From Amycolatopsis sp. CA-128772 (GTDB lineage: Bacteria > Actinomycetota > Actinomycetes > Mycobacteriales > Pseudonocardiaceae): 64,000 bases of DNA. Position 1 is the stretch's first letter; each line of letters begins with the position of its first letter. A program made the translations under genes and the position numbers. The notes under the pieces were generated by a model that searched no databases, was not told where the DNA came from, and saw only the letters and a program-made list of their open reading frames with translations. The DNA is taken from positions 1-64,000 of the forward strand of contig NZ_PPHG01000042.1 in NCBI RefSeq assembly GCF_002904295.1, given 5' to 3'. Positions 56,406-64,000 of the stretch are shown piece by piece.

Positions 56406-56450
56406 GAATGCTCCAGTGCTGTAGACGGTGATAGCCGCACGATAGCCCTT

Positions 56451-56466
56451 GTTACCGGTCGGTAAC
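56451..56466. promoter_or_regulatory. TetR-type operator-like palindrome upstream of fadA
   Basis: GTTACCG-GT-CGGTAAC, arms of 7 bp with a 2-bp spacer, 46-61 bp upstream of the fadA start. Palindromes of this kind are typical sites for TetR-family repressors of fatty-acid degradation in actinobacteria (general knowledge; the regulator is not in the window). Confidence 0.6.
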
Positions 56467-56491
56467 CAGTGGTGTGGCCCGGTCGAGTGGG

Positions 56492-57121
56492 CTACGGCAC
56501 ACTCCCGGGCTCCATCGTCCGTCCTTTCACGAGCCACGCGACGCCGAAGGCCTCCACGGCGACCGCTTCGAGCCACAGCGCCGGGTGCAGGGACGGCGTC
56601 AGGCCGAGGTACTTGGCCAGGGCGATCAGCACGAGACACGCGAGGATCACGCCGCCGCAGACGCGGTAGAGCGCGCCGAAGCGTCCGGGTTGCTCGCCGT
56701 CGTGGGGGAACAGGCGGAGGCAGAAGTAGGCGAGGGAGAGGAAGAACACGGCCGCGAAGGCGAGGTGCAGGACGCCCGAGGTCCGGTCCCACGCCGTGAC
56801 GTCGTGGTCCGGGGTGGTGGGGAACAGCGCGAGCCCGATCGCGCCCAGCCCGGCCACCGTGCTGGCGATGTTGTCGATCGAGTCGTGGCCGTAGTAGGCC
56901 AGCAGGAACACGCCGGCCGCGCACATCGCGCCGACCAGGACGTCCCGCAGGTCCGTGTAGTAGTAGCTGCTGAGCGAGCCGGCGACGTCGCCGCCCTGGA
57001 CGAGCTGCTTGCCGAGGATGAGGACGAACGGCAGCGCCAGGCCGATGAGCCCGATGGCGCGGCGGAGGAACAGGTACGAGTGGACGAGGGTGCTCTGCGG
57101 GGATGTGGTCGCCGTGGTCAT
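56492..57121 (-). CDS. integral membrane protein of unknown function (DUF998-like)
   Basis: 209 residues with about six hydrophobic segments: FLRRAIGLIGLALPFVLILG, DVLVGAMCAAGVFLLAYYG, TVAGLGAIGLALF, HLAFAAVFFLSLAYFCLRLF, and RVCGGVILACLVLIALAKYL. A conserved-looking SLSSYYYTDLRDVLVGAM stretch between the first two is common in DUF998-type proteins. No enzyme motif. ATG with a GGAGG site 4-8 nt upstream. Function unknown; not clearly related to the beta-oxidation pair. Confidence 0.8.
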   Translation of the reverse strand: MTTATTSPQSTLVHSYLFLRRAIGLIGLALPFVLILGKQLVQGGDVAGSLSSYYYTDLRDVLVGAMCAAGVFLLAYYGHDSIDNIASTVAGLGAIGLALFPTTPDHDVTAWDRTSGVLHLAFAAVFFLSLAYFCLRLFPHDGEQPGRFGALYRVCGGVILACLVLIALAKYLGLTPSLHPALWLEAVAVEAFGVAWLVKGRTMEPGSVP

Positions 57122-57136
57122 GGCCGCCTCCGGGGG

Positions 57137-57150
57137 TTCACTCAGGTGAA
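57137..57150. promoter_or_regulatory. inverted repeat in the leader of the membrane protein gene
   Basis: TTCAC-TCAG-GTGAA, 16-29 bp upstream of the ATG at 57121. Could be an operator or a small RNA hairpin; evidence is symmetry only. Confidence 0.3.
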
Positions 57151-57181
57151 TCGGCCTGGAGGTGCCCCGGGGTGAGGCTTG

Positions 57182-58411
57182 TTATCGCGGAGTTGCCCAA
57201 GTTCTCAGCTGATCGTTACGGAGTTCGGCGAAGGTGCCTTCGCGGTGGGCGATGGGCGCGAAGCCCTCGAGGAGCCCGATGCGGGCGCCTTCGGCGGGGT
57301 CCCAGACCCCGAGCCCGGCTTCGGCGGCGACGTACAACAGGCCGTCGTGGGCCCACATCCGCCCCTTCGGGCCGGCGAAGGACCCGATGTGGTGCCCGGT
57401 CGTGGCGTCGCGCAGTTCGATGCCGTCGAGCAGGGGTACCCCGATGCCTTGCAACGCCACGGTGTTCTCGTTCAGCCAGGCCATCGGGGTGTCCCAGGCG
57501 GCGCCGCGGTCGACGAGGTGGCGTCCGTGTTCGGGGGCGTGCCGGTCGCCCGCGAGCCACGCCGCGCAGTCGATGACCAGCGGGATGCCGACCGGGTGCC
57601 AGGCCCAGCCGTCGGTGAGCAGTGAACGGCCGGACGGGCTGGGCAGCATGGCGCCGAAGCAGTAGCCGAGGTAGTGCTCGGGGTTGTCCTCGCGGGTGGT
57701 GGAGCGCTCGGTCAGCAGGCGACCGGTGGCCGCCTCGAACACGTCGAGCCGGTTCGAGTCGGTGGCCGCGACGAACCTGTCCCCGTCGAGGAAGGCGAAC
57801 GGGAAACGGGTCCATTCGTTGTCGTCCCAGTCCCGGTCGAGGTCGAGCACGGTGACCCACTCCGCCAGGTCGACGACGGTGCCGTACTGCCCGTAGTCCG
57901 AGACGATCGCCGCGAACCGCCCGTCGTCCGGGACGTGCAGTACGGGGCCGCGTGGCCGGTCCGGCCCGTCGTTCCGCTCGACGTCACGCTCCTCGGGCAG
58001 CACGACCGGCCCGAGGAGCCACTGGTCCTCGTCGTCGATCCGGACGAAACCCGCTTCGGTGAGTGCGAGCCAGCCCTCCGGGTGAGGAGCGAGACACCGG
58101 TCGTTCAGCGGGCGCACCGGGCAGGGCCGCGTCGCCCAGGCCCCGGCGAGTTCCCGGTCGCGCAGCAGGATCTCGGGCGCGCCGCGCCAGCCGAGGTGCG
58201 CCAGTACCTCGGTGCAGTCGAAGCAGCCGACACAGGCGTCGATCAGCTCCGGAGCCGGGAGCTCGGCGCAGGGGCCGCACAGCAGGTCGAAGCGGGTGGC
58301 CACCCCGGTGAGCACGCGGAAGCACCCGGGTCCGTCGCCGGTGGTGAGGTGGGCGCAGACACGCGCCCCGGCGGCCGGTGCGGGATGGCCGCACGGAACA
58401 ACTTTCACCAC
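57182..58411 (-). CDS. uncharacterised protein: cysteine-rich N-terminus plus propeller-like repeat region
   Basis: 409 residues, soluble. The first 70 residues hold eight cysteines in metal-finger-like spacing (LLCGPCAELPAPELIDACVG then CFDCTEVLAHLG). The rest is made of loose beta-propeller-like repeats: LHVPDDGRFAAIVSDYGQYG, VTVLDLDRDWDDNEWTRFPF, RFVAATDSNRLDVFEAATGR, and IELRDATTGHHIGSFAGPKG. The pattern suggests a zinc-binding head on a WD/YVTN-type propeller. I recognise no characterised family. GTG 58411 or GTG 58408 start. Confidence 0.7.
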   Translation of the reverse strand: MVKVVPCGHPAPAAGARVCAHLTTGDGPGCFRVLTGVATRFDLLCGPCAELPAPELIDACVGCFDCTEVLAHLGWRGAPEILLRDRELAGAWATRPCPVRPLNDRCLAPHPEGWLALTEAGFVRIDDEDQWLLGPVVLPEERDVERNDGPDRPRGPVLHVPDDGRFAAIVSDYGQYGTVVDLAEWVTVLDLDRDWDDNEWTRFPFAFLDGDRFVAATDSNRLDVFEAATGRLLTERSTTREDNPEHYLGYCFGAMLPSPSGRSLLTDGWAWHPVGIPLVIDCAAWLAGDRHAPEHGRHLVDRGAAWDTPMAWLNENTVALQGIGVPLLDGIELRDATTGHHIGSFAGPKGRMWAHDGLLYVAAEAGLGVWDPAEGARIGLLEGFAPIAHREGTFAELRNDQLRTWATPR

Positions 58412-58439
58412 CTCGGTGTCGACCGGCGCCGCAACCGAT

Positions 58440-60038
58440 TCACCCGACGCCGAGGTGGGCCAGCCAGCCGCCCTTGGCCGAGATGTCCTCCGCTCCCTCC
58501 GTCGCCTCCGGCTCGCACAGGAAACCCGGCACTCGCGTGCCGTCCGCCAGTTCCAGTTTGCCGATGGCCAGGGGAGCCGGGACTCCGGCCACGAATTCGC
58601 CGAAACCGCGCGCCGGCAGTTCCCAGACTTCGGCGGCCACCGACACCCCTCCGGACGCCACCCGCACCAGGCCCGGCTTCGGCGGCACGGTGTCCAGCGC
58701 GTACAGCCGGTACGCGGCCGCCGTCGACACCGGCGCCACGAACCGGCCGCCGCGGGAGGTCAGCTCGTGGTTGAGCGGCTGACCTCGCAGGTGCGCGCCC
58801 ACCACCACGATCGGGATGTTTTCGCGCCGCAGGCCGGCCAGGGCCGCCAGCTTGAGGTCGTCGTGCGGGGCGCCCAGGAACATCACGCCGAACGGGCGCC
58901 CGGCCACCGAGCCCGCCGGGACCGCCAAAGCCGAGAGCCCGAACAGGTTGGTGGCGTTGGTGAACCGGCCCAGCCGCGCGTTCACCGCGACCGGGTCGGC
59001 CGCGACTTCGGCGAGCGTGGGGTGCTCGGTCGTCGTCGGGACCAGCAGCGCGTCGACGCCGGCCAGCGTGGCGAGCGCCTCCGCCCGCAGGGCCGCCAGG
59101 GTCGCCTGGTCGGCGAACAGCCGGTGCGCGGGGATGTCGCGGGCCGGGCCGATGATCGAGCGCACGACCGGGTCGACGGCGTCCGGGTGGGCGTCGATGA
59201 ACTCGCCGACCGCGGTGTACCGCTCCGCGACGAACGCGCCGCCGTACAACAGCTGCGCCGCCTCCAGGAACGCCGAGATGTCCACAGTGGTCACTTCGGC
59301 GCCCGCGGCCGCGTATTCCGCGACGGCCACTTCGAACGCTTCGGCCCAGCCCGGAGCCAAGGGACCCAGCTCGGAAGGCACGCCGAGGCGGAACCGTCCC
59401 GTGTGGACCTGCGCCGGTTCGGCCAGGCAGGTCAGCGCGAACGACGCCTCTTCCACCGTCCGCGCGAACAGCGTCACGCAGTCGATGCTGGCGCACGCCG
59501 GGACGACACCCTCGGTGGGCAGGAGGCCCGGGGTCGGCTTGAGGCCGACGATCCCGTTGAACGCCGCCGGCACCCGGCCCGACCCCGCGGTGTCCGTGCC
59601 CAGCGCGAGGTCCACGAGGCCGAGCGCGACCGCCACCGCGGACCCCGAGCTGGAGCCGCCGGAGACGTACGCCGGATCGACGGCGTTGCGCACCGCGCCG
59701 TACGGGCTGCGCGTGCCCACCAGGCCGGTCGCGAACTGGTCCAGGTTGGTCGTGCCGAGCACCAGTGCGCCGGCCGCCCGCAGCCGCGCGACCACCGGCG
59801 CGTCGGCCTCCGGCTTGTACGCGTAGTCCGGGCAACCCGCCGTCGTCGGCAGCCCCGCGACGTCGATATTGCCCTTGACCGCCACCAGCTTCCCGTACAG
59901 CGGCCGCCCGCGTTCCGCCAGGGCCGCCGCCTCGGCCAGGACGTCGGCCTCCGGCCGGAGGCCGATCCAGATCTCCGGCCGGTCCACCCGCTCGATGCGC
60001 CGGTACGCGGCCCGCACCCGCTCTTCGACGGCGCTCAT
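58440..60038 (-). CDS. atzF: allophanate hydrolase (amidase-signature, AtzF-like)
   Basis: Hydrolyses allophanate to ammonia and CO2. 532 residues. The amidase Ser-cisSer-Lys triad is visible: VAVKGNIDVAGLPTTAGCPD (Lys), VSGGSSSGSAVAVALGLVDL and LGTDTAGSGRVPAAFNGIVG (the two Ser). A C-terminal domain with RVPGFLCEPEATEGAEDIS matches the AtzF C-terminal half. ATG overlaps the carboxylase stop, so carboxylase and hydrolase are co-translated, as in the two-enzyme urea/guanidine pathway of bacteria lacking urease. Confidence 0.93.
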   Translation of the reverse strand: MSAVEERVRAAYRRIERVDRPEIWIGLRPEADVLAEAAALAERGRPLYGKLVAVKGNIDVAGLPTTAGCPDYAYKPEADAPVVARLRAAGALVLGTTNLDQFATGLVGTRSPYGAVRNAVDPAYVSGGSSSGSAVAVALGLVDLALGTDTAGSGRVPAAFNGIVGLKPTPGLLPTEGVVPACASIDCVTLFARTVEEASFALTCLAEPAQVHTGRFRLGVPSELGPLAPGWAEAFEVAVAEYAAAGAEVTTVDISAFLEAAQLLYGGAFVAERYTAVGEFIDAHPDAVDPVVRSIIGPARDIPAHRLFADQATLAALRAEALATLAGVDALLVPTTTEHPTLAEVAADPVAVNARLGRFTNATNLFGLSALAVPAGSVAGRPFGVMFLGAPHDDLKLAALAGLRRENIPIVVVGAHLRGQPLNHELTSRGGRFVAPVSTAAAYRLYALDTVPPKPGLVRVASGGVSVAAEVWELPARGFGEFVAGVPAPLAIGKLELADGTRVPGFLCEPEATEGAEDISAKGGWLAHLGVG

Positions 60039-63000
60039 CCCAGCACCATGAGCGGGGTTCCGGGCGCCACCTGGTCGCCGGGGGACACCAGCACCTCGAC
60101 CACCTCACCGCTCGCCGGCGCGGGGATCCGCGCCTCCGTCTTCATCGCTTCCAGCGTCACGAGCGACTGCGCGTGCTCGACGTGCTCGCCCGCGGTGACG
60201 TCGATCCGCCACACCGTCGCCGCGAACGGCGCCTCCACGACGTGGCCGCCCGGCGGCGCCTCGACCCGCGCCGGCGGCCGGGTGACCGGCTCCGGTTTCG
60301 GGTCGAACTCGCCCGCCGCGGCCCACGCCCGCCGTTCCGCCTCGAACGCCGCCGCCTGCGTCGCCCGGAACCCGGCGATGCTCTCGGCGTTGTCCGCGAG
60401 GAACTTCTCGTGGTCCGCCAAGGCGAAGGAGCCGTCCGTGGCGTCGAGGGCGAGCTGCCCGGACGCGCTCTGCGCCCGCAGGTCCAGGAGTTCCTCCGCC
60501 GACACCGGGTACCAGGAGATCCGGTCGAAGAACCGCAGGTTCCACGGCCGGTCGCCGCCGCGCCAGCTGTTCCACACCTGCGTGGTCCGCCCGACGAACT
60601 GGTAGCCGCCCGGGCCTTCCATGCCGTAGATGCAGAGGTAGGCGCCGCCGATGCCGACGGAGTTCTCCGCCGTCCAGGTCCGCGCCGGGTTGTACTTCGT
60701 CGTCACCAGGCGGTGGCGCGGGTCCAGCGGCGTCGCCACCGGCGCGCCGAGGTAGACGTCGCCGAGGCCGAGCACGAGGTACTCCGCGTCGAACACCGTC
60801 CGGTAGACGTCGTCCACACTGGACAGTCCGTTGACACGCCGGATGAACTCGATGTTCCACGGGCACCACGGCGCGTCGTCGCGGACACCGGTCATGTACC
60901 GCTCGATCGCCTCGCGCGTGGCCGGGTCGTCCCACGACAGCGGCAGCCGCACGCGGCGGCTCGGCACCACGAGGTCGTGCGTCGGCGGCAGGTCCCGCTC
61001 CAGCTCGCGCACCAGCCCGAGCGCCTTGCCGACCGGCAGCGCGTCCGGGTCGACGTGCACCTGCAGCGACCGGATGCCCGGGGTCAGGTCCACGATCCCC
61101 GGCACCCCCTCGGCCGCCAGCCGTTCGGCCAGCGCGTGCACCCGCATCCGCAGGGCCAGGTCGAGCTTCATCTCGCCGTACTCGATCAGCAGGTTGTCGT
61201 CCCCGCTGCGGCGATAGGTGACCGACGGCTCGCCCGAAGGTTTCACACTGTCCGAAGCGGACAGTCGCGCGAGGACTCCGCCGTCGTCGCGCGCGGGCCG
61301 GCTCGGCTCGACCGCCGACGCCGGCCGCGTCCGCAGCGCCGCCGCGTGGTCGGCGCCGATCGGCACGAACCGCACGGTGTCGCCCGGCCGCAGCTGCCCG
61401 AGCTTCCAGCGCTCGCCGGTGGCGACCGTCGCCGGGCAGACGAACCCGCCCAGGCTGGGGCCGTCCGGTCCGAGCAGGATCGGCAGGTCGCCGGTGTAGT
61501 CGACGGCGCCGACCGCGTACGGCGTGTCGTGGATGTTCGACGGGTGCAGGCCCGCTTCGCCGCCGTCCGGCCGGGCCCACCCGGGCCGCGGCCCGACGAG
61601 CCGGACCCCGGTGCGCGCCGAGTTGAAGTGCACCTGCCAGTCCGTGGCGTAGAACGTGTCGACGTCTTCGGGGGTGAAGAACTCCGGGGCCGCGTGCGGC
61701 CCTTCGAGGGCACCGATCGTCCAGTGTGGAGCGAACACCGGGCGGTCGGCCTGGCCGACCGGCCCGACGACCGGGTCCGCGGGCGCCGGCCCGGGCCGCA
61801 GGACGTCGCCGGCGGCCAGCGCGCGGCCGCCGTGCCCGCCGAACTTGCCCAGCGTGAACGTCGCCGCGCTGCCGAGGAACGCCGGGACGTCGACGCCGCC
61901 GCGGACCAGCACGTAGCTGCGCAGCCCGGCCGTGCACGCCCGGACGTCGAGCGTCGCCCCGGCCGGAACCTCGACGGGGGTCCACAACGGAACCTCGGTG
62001 CGGTCGACCAGGACGGCCGTGGGCGCGCCCGTGACGCACACCTCGGTGGCGTGGGAGAACCGCAGCGCGACGCCGTCCACAGTGCACTCCAGGCCGGGCG
62101 CGCCCTCGGGGTTGCCGAGGGCGAGGTTGCCCAGCCGCAGCGAAAGTTCGTCCATCGGGCCGCTCGGCGGCACCCCGACGTGCCAGAACCCGGTGCGGCC
62201 CGGCCAGTCCTGCACGGTCGTCATGGTCCCGCCGCGGACGACGTCGACCCGCGGCTCCCCGTCTTCGATGGTGTCCAGCGTGGACGTGTCGTGGCCGGCG
62301 GCACCGAAGGCCGCGTCGACGGCTACCGCGCGCAGCTGGCCCAGGTTGGTCTGGACGCCGTCGAACCGCGTCCCGGAGAGAGCCTTCCGCAGGTTCTCCA
62401 GCGCCTCGGCGCGGTCCGCGCCGGTGCTGATCACCTTGGCCAGCAACGGGTCGTAGTGCGTGGTGACGGCCGTGCCCGGCTCGACCCAGGTGTCGACCCG
62501 GGTGTCCGGGGGCAGCGTGACCCGGGTGACGAGGCCCGCGCTGGGCCGGTGCCCGGCGCCCGGGTCCTCGGCGTACACGCGCGCCTCGACGGCGTGCCCG
62601 CGCGGAACCGGGACCGCGCGGAACATCCCGCGGTCGCCCTGGGCGAGCCGCAGCATCCAGGCCACCAGGTCGACACCGTAGACCGCCTCGGTCACCGGGT
62701 GCTCGACCTGCAGGCGGGTGTTGACCTCGAGGAACGCCGCTTCACCGCGTTCGGGGTCGTAGACGTATTCGACCGTGCCCGCCGAGCGGTACCGGACCGA
62801 CGAGCAGAGCGCGACGGCGGACTCGACCAGGTGCTTCCGGACGTCCTCGGGCAGCTCCGGCGCCGGGCACTCCTCGACGACCTTCTGGTTGCGCCGCTGC
62901 AGCGAGCAGTCGCGCGTGCCGAGGGCCAGTACCTCGCCGAAGCCGTCGCCGAACACCTGGACCTCGACGTGCCGCGCGCGGGTCACCAGGCGTTCGAGGA

Positions 63001-63583
63001 AGACCCCGGCGCTCGCGAAGCTCTTGGCCGCGACGCTGCGCACGGTGTCCCAGGCGGCGCGCAGCTCGGCCGGCGACGCGCAGGCGCGCATCCCGATCCC
63101 GCCTCCGCCGCCGGTCGCCTTGAGCATCACCGGGTAGCCGATGTCCTCCGCGCGTGCCAGTGCTTCGTCCACATCGGACAGCAGGCCGGTGCCGGCCAGC
63201 AGCGGAACGCCCGCCGCGATCGCGGCCTCGCGCGCGGTGTGCTTGCTGCCGAACACCTCGAGGTGCGCGGGGGACGGCCCGGCGAACGCGATCCCGGCGT
63301 CTTCGCAGGCTCGTGCGAACGCCGCGTCTTCCGAAAGGAAGCCGTAGCCGGGGTGGACCGCGTCGCAGCTGGTGTCGAGCGCGGCCTGGACGATCGCCTC
63401 GGCCCGCAGGTAGCTTTCCGCCGCGGGTGCCGGGCCGAGCCGGACGGCCCGGCCGGCGAGCCGCACGTGCGGGGCGAGGCGGTCGGCGTCGGAGTACACG
63501 GCGACGGTTTCGAGACCCAGTTCCCCGGCGCTGCGCAGGATCCGGACCGCGATCTCGCCGCGGTTGGCGACGAGCAGCCTCAC
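60035..63583 (-). CDS. biotin-dependent urea/guanidine carboxylase
   Basis: 1182 residues, one chain: biotin carboxylase (1-450: MRLLVANRGEIAVRILRSAG, KATGGGGGIGMRA, FLEVNTRLQVEHPVTE), carboxyltransferase halves of the KipA/KipI type (about 455-1080: MTTVQDWPGRTGFWHVGVPP and YRRSGDDNLLIEYGEMKLDL), and a C-terminal biotinyl domain with the biotinylated Lys in LVTLEAMKTEARIP. Family members carboxylate urea or guanidine with ATP and bicarbonate. The DUF1989 partner next door is now known as carboxyguanidine deiminase in guanidine operons, so guanidine is a serious alternative to urea. GTG start overlaps the partner's stop. Confidence 0.93.
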   Translation of the reverse strand: MRLLVANRGEIAVRILRSAGELGLETVAVYSDADRLAPHVRLAGRAVRLGPAPAAESYLRAEAIVQAALDTSCDAVHPGYGFLSEDAAFARACEDAGIAFAGPSPAHLEVFGSKHTAREAAIAAGVPLLAGTGLLSDVDEALARAEDIGYPVMLKATGGGGGIGMRACASPAELRAAWDTVRSVAAKSFASAGVFLERLVTRARHVEVQVFGDGFGEVLALGTRDCSLQRRNQKVVEECPAPELPEDVRKHLVESAVALCSSVRYRSAGTVEYVYDPERGEAAFLEVNTRLQVEHPVTEAVYGVDLVAWMLRLAQGDRGMFRAVPVPRGHAVEARVYAEDPGAGHRPSAGLVTRVTLPPDTRVDTWVEPGTAVTTHYDPLLAKVISTGADRAEALENLRKALSGTRFDGVQTNLGQLRAVAVDAAFGAAGHDTSTLDTIEDGEPRVDVVRGGTMTTVQDWPGRTGFWHVGVPPSGPMDELSLRLGNLALGNPEGAPGLECTVDGVALRFSHATEVCVTGAPTAVLVDRTEVPLWTPVEVPAGATLDVRACTAGLRSYVLVRGGVDVPAFLGSAATFTLGKFGGHGGRALAAGDVLRPGPAPADPVVGPVGQADRPVFAPHWTIGALEGPHAAPEFFTPEDVDTFYATDWQVHFNSARTGVRLVGPRPGWARPDGGEAGLHPSNIHDTPYAVGAVDYTGDLPILLGPDGPSLGGFVCPATVATGERWKLGQLRPGDTVRFVPIGADHAAALRTRPASAVEPSRPARDDGGVLARLSASDSVKPSGEPSVTYRRSGDDNLLIEYGEMKLDLALRMRVHALAERLAAEGVPGIVDLTPGIRSLQVHVDPDALPVGKALGLVRELERDLPPTHDLVVPSRRVRLPLSWDDPATREAIERYMTGVRDDAPWCPWNIEFIRRVNGLSSVDDVYRTVFDAEYLVLGLGDVYLGAPVATPLDPRHRLVTTKYNPARTWTAENSVGIGGAYLCIYGMEGPGGYQFVGRTTQVWNSWRGGDRPWNLRFFDRISWYPVSAEELLDLRAQSASGQLALDATDGSFALADHEKFLADNAESIAGFRATQAAAFEAERRAWAAAGEFDPKPEPVTRPPARVEAPPGGHVVEAPFAATVWRIDVTAGEHVEHAQSLVTLEAMKTEARIPAPASGEVVEVLVSPGDQVAPGTPLMVLG

Positions 63584-64000
63584 TCGCCGCCTCCCGGGGA
63601 GGTGACGACCATCCGCACCGGCGTCGGGTCGAACCCGTTGCAGGGGTTGTTGAGCTGCGGGCAGTTCGAGACGAGCACCAGCACGTCGGTCTCCGCGCGC
63701 AGCCGGACTTCCAGGCCCGGCGCGGAAATGCCGTCGACGATGCCGAGGGTGCCGTCCGCTTCGACCGGCACGTTCATGTACCAGTTGACGTTGCTGACCA
63801 GATCACGCTTGCCCAGCCCCCACTTGGCGCCCTCGATGAGGAAGTTCTCGACGCAGGCGTGCTGATAGCGCGTGTGCTGGCCGTAGCGGAGGCTGTTGGA
63901 TTCCTTGCTGCACGCGCCGCCGAGCGTGTCGTGGCGGCCGCAGGTGTCGGCGACGACGGTCAGCAGGGGCGCGCCTTCCTGCGTGCGCAGGACGCTGCCG
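63580..64000 (-). CDS. urea carboxylase-associated / carboxyguanidine deiminase subunit (DUF1989), 5' part missing
   Basis: C-terminal 139 residues; the gene continues beyond the window. Seen: VVADTCGRHDTLGGACSKES (metal-ligand Cys and His typical of DUF1989), NFLIEGAKWGLGKRDLVSNV, NWYMNVPVEADGTLGIVDG and SNCPQLNNPCNGFDPTPVRM. DUF1989 proteins occur in pairs ahead of this carboxylase; the second should lie just outside. Stop overlaps the carboxylase start (GTGA). Confidence 0.9.
   Translation of the reverse strand, partial: GSVLRTQEGAPLLTVVADTCGRHDTLGGACSKESNSLRYGQHTRYQHACVENFLIEGAKWGLGKRDLVSNVNWYMNVPVEADGTLGIVDGISAPGLEVRLRAETDVLVLVSNCPQLNNPCNGFDPTPVRMVVTSPGGGE

Overview
The window is a very GC-rich actinobacterial chromosome segment with many GTG starts, dense gene packing and frequent 4-bp ATGA/GTGA start-stop overlaps. 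The gene content and the order around sigA match the Pseudonocardiales/Mycobacteriales, and an Amycolatopsis-like organism is my best guess (inference; no rRNA is present to test it). I see no mobile element, prophage, CRISPR array, tRNA, rRNA or biosynthetic gene cluster. Most of the window is core metabolism.

Layout. (1) 156-3837: a glutamine-synthetase-family ligase, an unrecognised C/H/D-containing protein and an amino-acid permease. (2) 3930-22108: a nine-gene alpha-glucan/trehalose block on one strand (malQ, glgX, treY, treZ, second glgX, glgE, treS, maltokinase, glgB). It encodes making, debranching and transglycosylating glucan, turning glucan into trehalose (TreYZ), and turning trehalose back into glucan (TreS, maltokinase, GlgE, GlgB). 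(3) 22617-36137: a housekeeping block (sigA, ppgK, suhB, cei, DUF4193, DUF3093, dut, DUF3710, a hydrolase, an OB-fold protein, DUF3159, ceoC, ceoB, APC permease, TrmA-like methyltransferase). As I recall M. tuberculosis, it matches Rv2703 back to Rv2689c in order and relative orientation; dxs (Rv2682c equivalent) follows after two extra genes.

(4) 40613-49030: a translationally coupled minus-strand operon (SSS symporter, ureohydrolase, ThDP decarboxylase-like enzyme, aldehyde dehydrogenase, NCS1 permease) divergent from a PucR-type regulator, with a perfect inverted repeat in the shared promoter region. The enzymes fit the 2-ketoarginine to 4-guanidinobutyraldehyde to 4-guanidinobutyrate to GABA route (inference). 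(5) 49066-53061: a two-component system, a Tat-exported PHP-type protein and a small membrane protein. (6) 53062-56405: a fatty-acid beta-oxidation pair with a TetR-type palindrome upstream. (7) 56492-64000: two uncharacterised genes, then allophanate hydrolase, a urea/guanidine carboxylase and a truncated DUF1989 protein, i.e. a nitrogen-scavenging operon that runs off the window.

The most novel-looking signal is non-coding. Three sets of 21-bp-period tandem repeats (25861-25940, 31361-31452, 50863-50912) share a common core, and all three lie between the 3' ends of convergent genes.
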